DNA from: Hyphomicrobiales bacterium
Lineage (GTDB): Bacteria; Pseudomonadota; Alphaproteobacteria; Rhizobiales; Kaistiaceae
Length of the DNA stretch: 8,717 bases
Direction: 5' to 3'
Assembly (NCBI GenBank): GCA_017305815.1
Contig: JAFKJZ010000471.1
Location: 1 to 8,717, forward strand
Both the position numbers and the translations under genes were made by a program. The notes below the pieces were generated by a model. It worked only from the letters and a program-made list of their open reading frames with translations, was not told where the DNA came from and did not search any database. Positions 6,432 through 8,717 of the stretch are shown here, in pieces; the stretch's first letter is position 1, and every line of letters begins with the position of its first letter.

Positions 6432-7274
6432 TCAGGCGGCGACCGATTTGCGGGAGGCGCGAACGCCGCCCGAAAGTTCGGAAACGAGGGCCAGGACGGC
6501 CGGTACGGTGGCGGCTGTGGCGCGGCCTTCGCTGTCGAGCGATGCCGCAATGGCCGATACGATGGCCGAGCCGACGACGACGCCATCGGCATTCGCGCCG
6601 ATCGCTGCCGCCTGCTCGGCTGTCCTGACGCCGAAACCGACGGCAACCGGTAGATGGGTGTGACGCTTGATCCGTGCAACGGATTCGGCGACGCGCGAGG
6701 CGTCGGGGGCTGCCGAACCGGTGATGCCGTTGATCGAGACGTAGTAGACGAAGCCCGAGGTGTTCTCGAGCACGGCGGGAAGCCGCTTGTCGTCGGTGGT
6801 CGGCGTGGCGAGGCGGATGAAGTTGAGGCCCGCCTCGAGCGCCGGGATGCAGAGCTCGTCATCGGCCTCCGGCGGGAGGTCGACGATGATCAGGCCGTCG
6901 ACGCCGGCGGCCTTGGCCTCGGCGACGAAGGCTTCCGAGCCATGCGAGTAGATCGGGTTGTAGTAACCCATCAGCACGATCGGCGTCGCATCGTCCGACT
7001 GGCGGAACTGGCGGACGAGATCGAGGGTCTTCACCAGCGTCTGGCCGCCCTTCAGCGCGCGCAGGCCGGCGGCCTGGATCGCCGGGCCGTCGGCCATCGG
7101 GTCCGAGAACGGCATGCCAAGCTCGATGACGTCGGCGCCGGCGCCGGGCAGCGCCTTCAAGAGCGCGAGGGTCGTGGCGGGATCGGGGTCGCCGGCGGTC
7201 ATGAAGGTGACGAGCGCCGGCCGGCCCTCGGACTTCAGGGCCGCGAAGCGGCGATCGATACGGGTTTCGGTCAT
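6432..7274 (-). CDS. trpA: Tryptophan synthase alpha subunit
   Basis: TrpA cleaves indole-3-glycerol phosphate into indole and glyceraldehyde 3-phosphate and channels the indole to TrpB. The 280-residue product is a full-length TIM barrel. Catalytic residues are E51 ([11 protein letters not shown]) and D62 (MADGP), matching E49 and D60 of the Salmonella enzyme. The flexible loop 6 is GITGS (183-187), and phosphate-binding turns are GFGV (213-216) and VVGSA (233-237). The ATG at 7274 was chosen because the family N-terminus (RIDRRFAAL, then [11 protein letters not shown]) begins directly after it. The longer open frame upstream is a shadow of trpB. A GAGG 11 nt upstream is a somewhat distant ribosome site, which fits translational coupling to trpB, 19 bp away. 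The C-terminal tail (ASRKSVAA) is unremarkable. Confidence 0.96.
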   Translation of the reverse strand: MTETRIDRRFAALKSEGRPALVTFMTAGDPDPATTLALLKALPGAGADVIELGMPFSDPMADGPAIQAAGLRALKGGQTLVKTLDLVRQFRQSDDATPIVLMGYYNPIYSHGSEAFVAEAKAAGVDGLIIVDLPPEADDELCIPALEAGLNFIRLATPTTDDKRLPAVLENTSGFVYYVSINGITGSAAPDASRVAESVARIKRHTHLPVAVGFGVRTAEQAAAIGANADGVVVGSAIVSAIAASLDSEGRATAATVPAVLALVSELSGGVRASRKSVAA

Positions 7275-7293
7275 GGAACGTGCCGCCTCTTGC

Positions 7294-8517
7294 TCAGATA
7301 TCCATACCGAGCAGCTTGCCCACAGTGTGGACGTCCTTGTCGCCGCGGCCGGAGAGATTGACGATGATGATCTTGTCCTTGGCCATGGTCGGCGCGACCT
7401 TGATCGCCTGCGCGATGGCATGGGCCGATTCCAGCGCCGGGATGATGCCCTCGACGCGGGTGCAGACCTGGAAAGCGTCGAGCGCTTCCTGGTCGACGAT
7501 CGGCACGTAGTTGACGCGGCCGGTGTCGCGCAAAAAGCTGTGCTCGGGGCCGACGCCGGGATAGTCGAGGCCGGCCGAGACCGAATGGCCCTCGAGGATC
7601 TGGCCGTCGGCGTCCTGCAGCAGATAGGTGCGGTTGCCGTGCAGCACCCCGGGGCGGCCGCCATTCATCGAGGCGGCGTGGCCGTTCTCGATGTCGAGGC
7701 CGTGGCCGCCGGCTTCGACGCCGACGATCTCGACATCCTTGTCGTCGAGGAACGGATGGAACAGGCCGATGGCGTTGGAGCCGCCGCCGACGGCGGCGAT
7801 GATCATGTCGGGCAGGCGGCCTTCCTGCTCCAGGATCTGGGCGCGGGCCTCGGTGCCGATCACCGACTGGAAGTCGCGCACCAGCTCCGGATAGGGATGC
7901 GGGCCGGCGGCGGTGCCGATCAGGTAATAGGTGTTCTCGACATTCGAGACCCAGTCGCGCAGCGCCTCGTTCATCGCGTCCTTGAGCGTGCCGTTGCCGG
8001 CGGTGACCGGGTTGACCGTCGCGCCGAGCAACTTCATGCGGAACACGTTCGGCGCCTGCCGCTCGACGTCGGTCGCGCCCATGTAGACGACGCAGGGCAG
8101 GCCGAAGCGCGCCGCGACGGTGGCGGAGGCGACGCCGTGCTGGCCGGCGCCCGTCTCGGCGATGATCCGCGTCTTGCCCATGCGCTTGGCGAGCAGGATC
8201 TGGCCGAGGCAGTTGTTGATCTTGTGGCTGCCGGTGTGGTTCAGGTCCTCGCGCTTGAAGAAGATGCGCGCGCCGCCGAGATGCTTGGTCAGGCCTTCGG
8301 CGAAATAGAGCTTCGACGGCCGGCCGGCATAATAGGTCGAGAGCGCCTGCAGCTCGGCCTTGAAGGCGGGATCCGCCTTGGCGTCGTCATAGGCCTGCTG
8401 CAGTTCGAGGATCAGCGGCATCAGCGTCTCGGCGACGAAACGGCCGCCATAGATGCCGAAGAAGCCGCGCTCGTCCGGGCCGGTCTTGAAGGAATTGGGC
8501 TCGACAGGAGCGGTCAC
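7294..8517 (-). CDS. trpB: Tryptophan synthase beta subunit
   Basis: TrpB condenses indole with L-serine to make L-tryptophan using pyridoxal phosphate, in an alpha2-beta2 complex with TrpA. The 407-residue product has the standard length. The cofactor lysine is K99 in [10 protein letters not shown], the catalytic glutamate is E121 in ETGAGQHG, the phosphate-binding loop is GGGSNA (244-249), and the conserved C-terminal SGRGDKD is at 389-395. The N-terminal [17 protein letters not shown] is typical of proteobacterial TrpB1. The start is GTG at 8517, supported by AGAGGA 7 nt upstream and by family alignment, with no ATG nearby. This GTG overlaps the trpF stop in a GTGA tetranucleotide, so translation is probably coupled to trpF. 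trpA follows after 19 bp. No catalytic residue is missing. Confidence 0.97.
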   Translation of the reverse strand: MTAPVEPNSFKTGPDERGFFGIYGGRFVAETLMPLILELQQAYDDAKADPAFKAELQALSTYYAGRPSKLYFAEGLTKHLGGARIFFKREDLNHTGSHKINNCLGQILLAKRMGKTRIIAETGAGQHGVASATVAARFGLPCVVYMGATDVERQAPNVFRMKLLGATVNPVTAGNGTLKDAMNEALRDWVSNVENTYYLIGTAAGPHPYPELVRDFQSVIGTEARAQILEQEGRLPDMIIAAVGGGSNAIGLFHPFLDDKDVEIVGVEAGGHGLDIENGHAASMNGGRPGVLHGNRTYLLQDADGQILEGHSVSAGLDYPGVGPEHSFLRDTGRVNYVPIVDQEALDAFQVCTRVEGIIPALESAHAIAQAIKVAPTMAKDKIIIVNLSGRGDKDVHTVGKLLGMDI

Positions 8518-8717
8518 GACGAAATCCTCTCGCCGGCAATCGTCCGGCCTTGATCAGCTGTGGGTCGGAAGCCGCGGATCGCGGCGATGAAGGCGCGGAT
8601 CCGCGCGGGATCCTTGATGCCGGGCGCGCTTTCCACGCCCGAGGAAGCGTCGATCCCGAACGGCCGCGTGAGCGCCAGGGCCTCCGCGACGTTGTCGGCA
8701 TCCAGCCCTCCCGAAAG
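8514..8717 (-). CDS. trpF: Phosphoribosylanthranilate isomerase, C-terminal part (window-truncated)
   Basis: TrpF isomerises N-(5'-phosphoribosyl)anthranilate to the deoxyribulose form in tryptophan synthesis. Only the last 67 residues are visible; the rest lies right of the window. The frame opens at the edge with [10 protein letters not shown], then [17 protein letters not shown] and an amphipathic C-terminal helix region ([10 protein letters not shown]), matching the LSGGL-x-NV and D-x-SSGVE-x-PG-x-KD signature at the end of TrpF barrels. The Gly-rich turn and SSGVE bind the substrate phosphate in the family. The TGA stop overlaps the trpB GTG by 4 bp (GTGA). The gene has no start inside the window, so a simple start-to-stop search misses it. 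Confidence 0.92.
   Translation of the reverse strand, partial: LSGGLDADNVAEALALTRPFGIDASSGVESAPGIKDPARIRAFIAAIRGFRPTADQGRTIAGERISS
8525..8530 (-). promoter_or_regulatory. Ribosome binding site of trpB (inside trpF)
   Basis: AGAGGA on the minus strand, 7 nt before the GTG at 8517, lies within the last codons of trpF. It decides the GTG start and lets ribosomes finishing trpF reinitiate on trpB. Confidence 0.75.

Noticed and set aside
5176..6663. 495-residue plus-strand frame opposite accD
   Set aside because: It is antisense to well-supported accD, spans parts of three genes and has no motif.
7275..7664. 130-residue N-terminal extension of TrpA into trpB
   Set aside because: It is an out-of-frame reading of the trpB 3' half. 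The TrpA barrel begins right after ATG 7274.
7114..8553. 479-residue plus-strand frame opposite trpB
   Set aside because: It is a mirror of a conserved gene. The Asp/Val/Ala-rich sequence is a codon-bias artefact.
8387..8701. 104-residue minus-strand frame at the right edge
   Set aside because: It is the wrong frame over trpF/trpB. The adjacent frame gives the TrpF signature and ends at the GTGA overlap.

Overview
This window is a gene-dense, GC-rich stretch of a bacterial core chromosome. The protein sequences (RecB-family AddA in place of RecBCD, rhizobial-type AccD) and the gene order addA-trxA / folC-accD-trpA-trpB-trpF point to an alphaproteobacterium of the Hyphomicrobiales (Rhizobiales). 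The genus cannot be fixed from the sequence alone.

Layout. The plus strand carries the 3' part of addA (window start to 3485), whose true start lies left of the window, followed by trxA (3561-3881). trxA has its own well-formed sigma70-type promoter in the 75-bp gap. A strong intrinsic terminator (3908-3939) closes this arm. The minus strand carries a block read from the right edge leftward: trpF (3' end only), trpB, trpA, accD and folC. Spacing is tight: trpF/trpB overlap by 4 bp (GTGA), trpB-trpA are 19 bp apart, trpA-accD 14 bp apart, and accD-folC 97 bp apart. The two arms converge on 3882-4061, which holds the terminator and a 105-bp palindromic mosaic element (3961-4065). The edge of that element supplies the folC stop codon.

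How the genes work together. AddA is the helicase-nuclease subunit of the AddAB break-resection enzyme. TrxA is the general thiol reductant. TrpF, TrpB and TrpA catalyse the late tryptophan steps, with TrpA and TrpB forming the tryptophan synthase complex. AccD is the carboxyltransferase beta subunit for malonyl-CoA synthesis, and FolC makes dihydrofolate and folylpolyglutamates. The minus-strand spacing suggests that essential lipid and folate genes are co-transcribed downstream of the trp genes, although the accD-folC gap carries RNA hairpins that could modulate folC.

I see no new defence system, prophage, CRISPR array or RNA gene. The points worth a second look are small-scale: the TA-bounded palindromic element and its stop-neutral position at the end of folC, an inverted repeat centred on the trxA -10 box, hairpins in the folC leader, and the eroded zinc ribbon of AccD. 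The many long antisense reading frames are by-products of high GC content.
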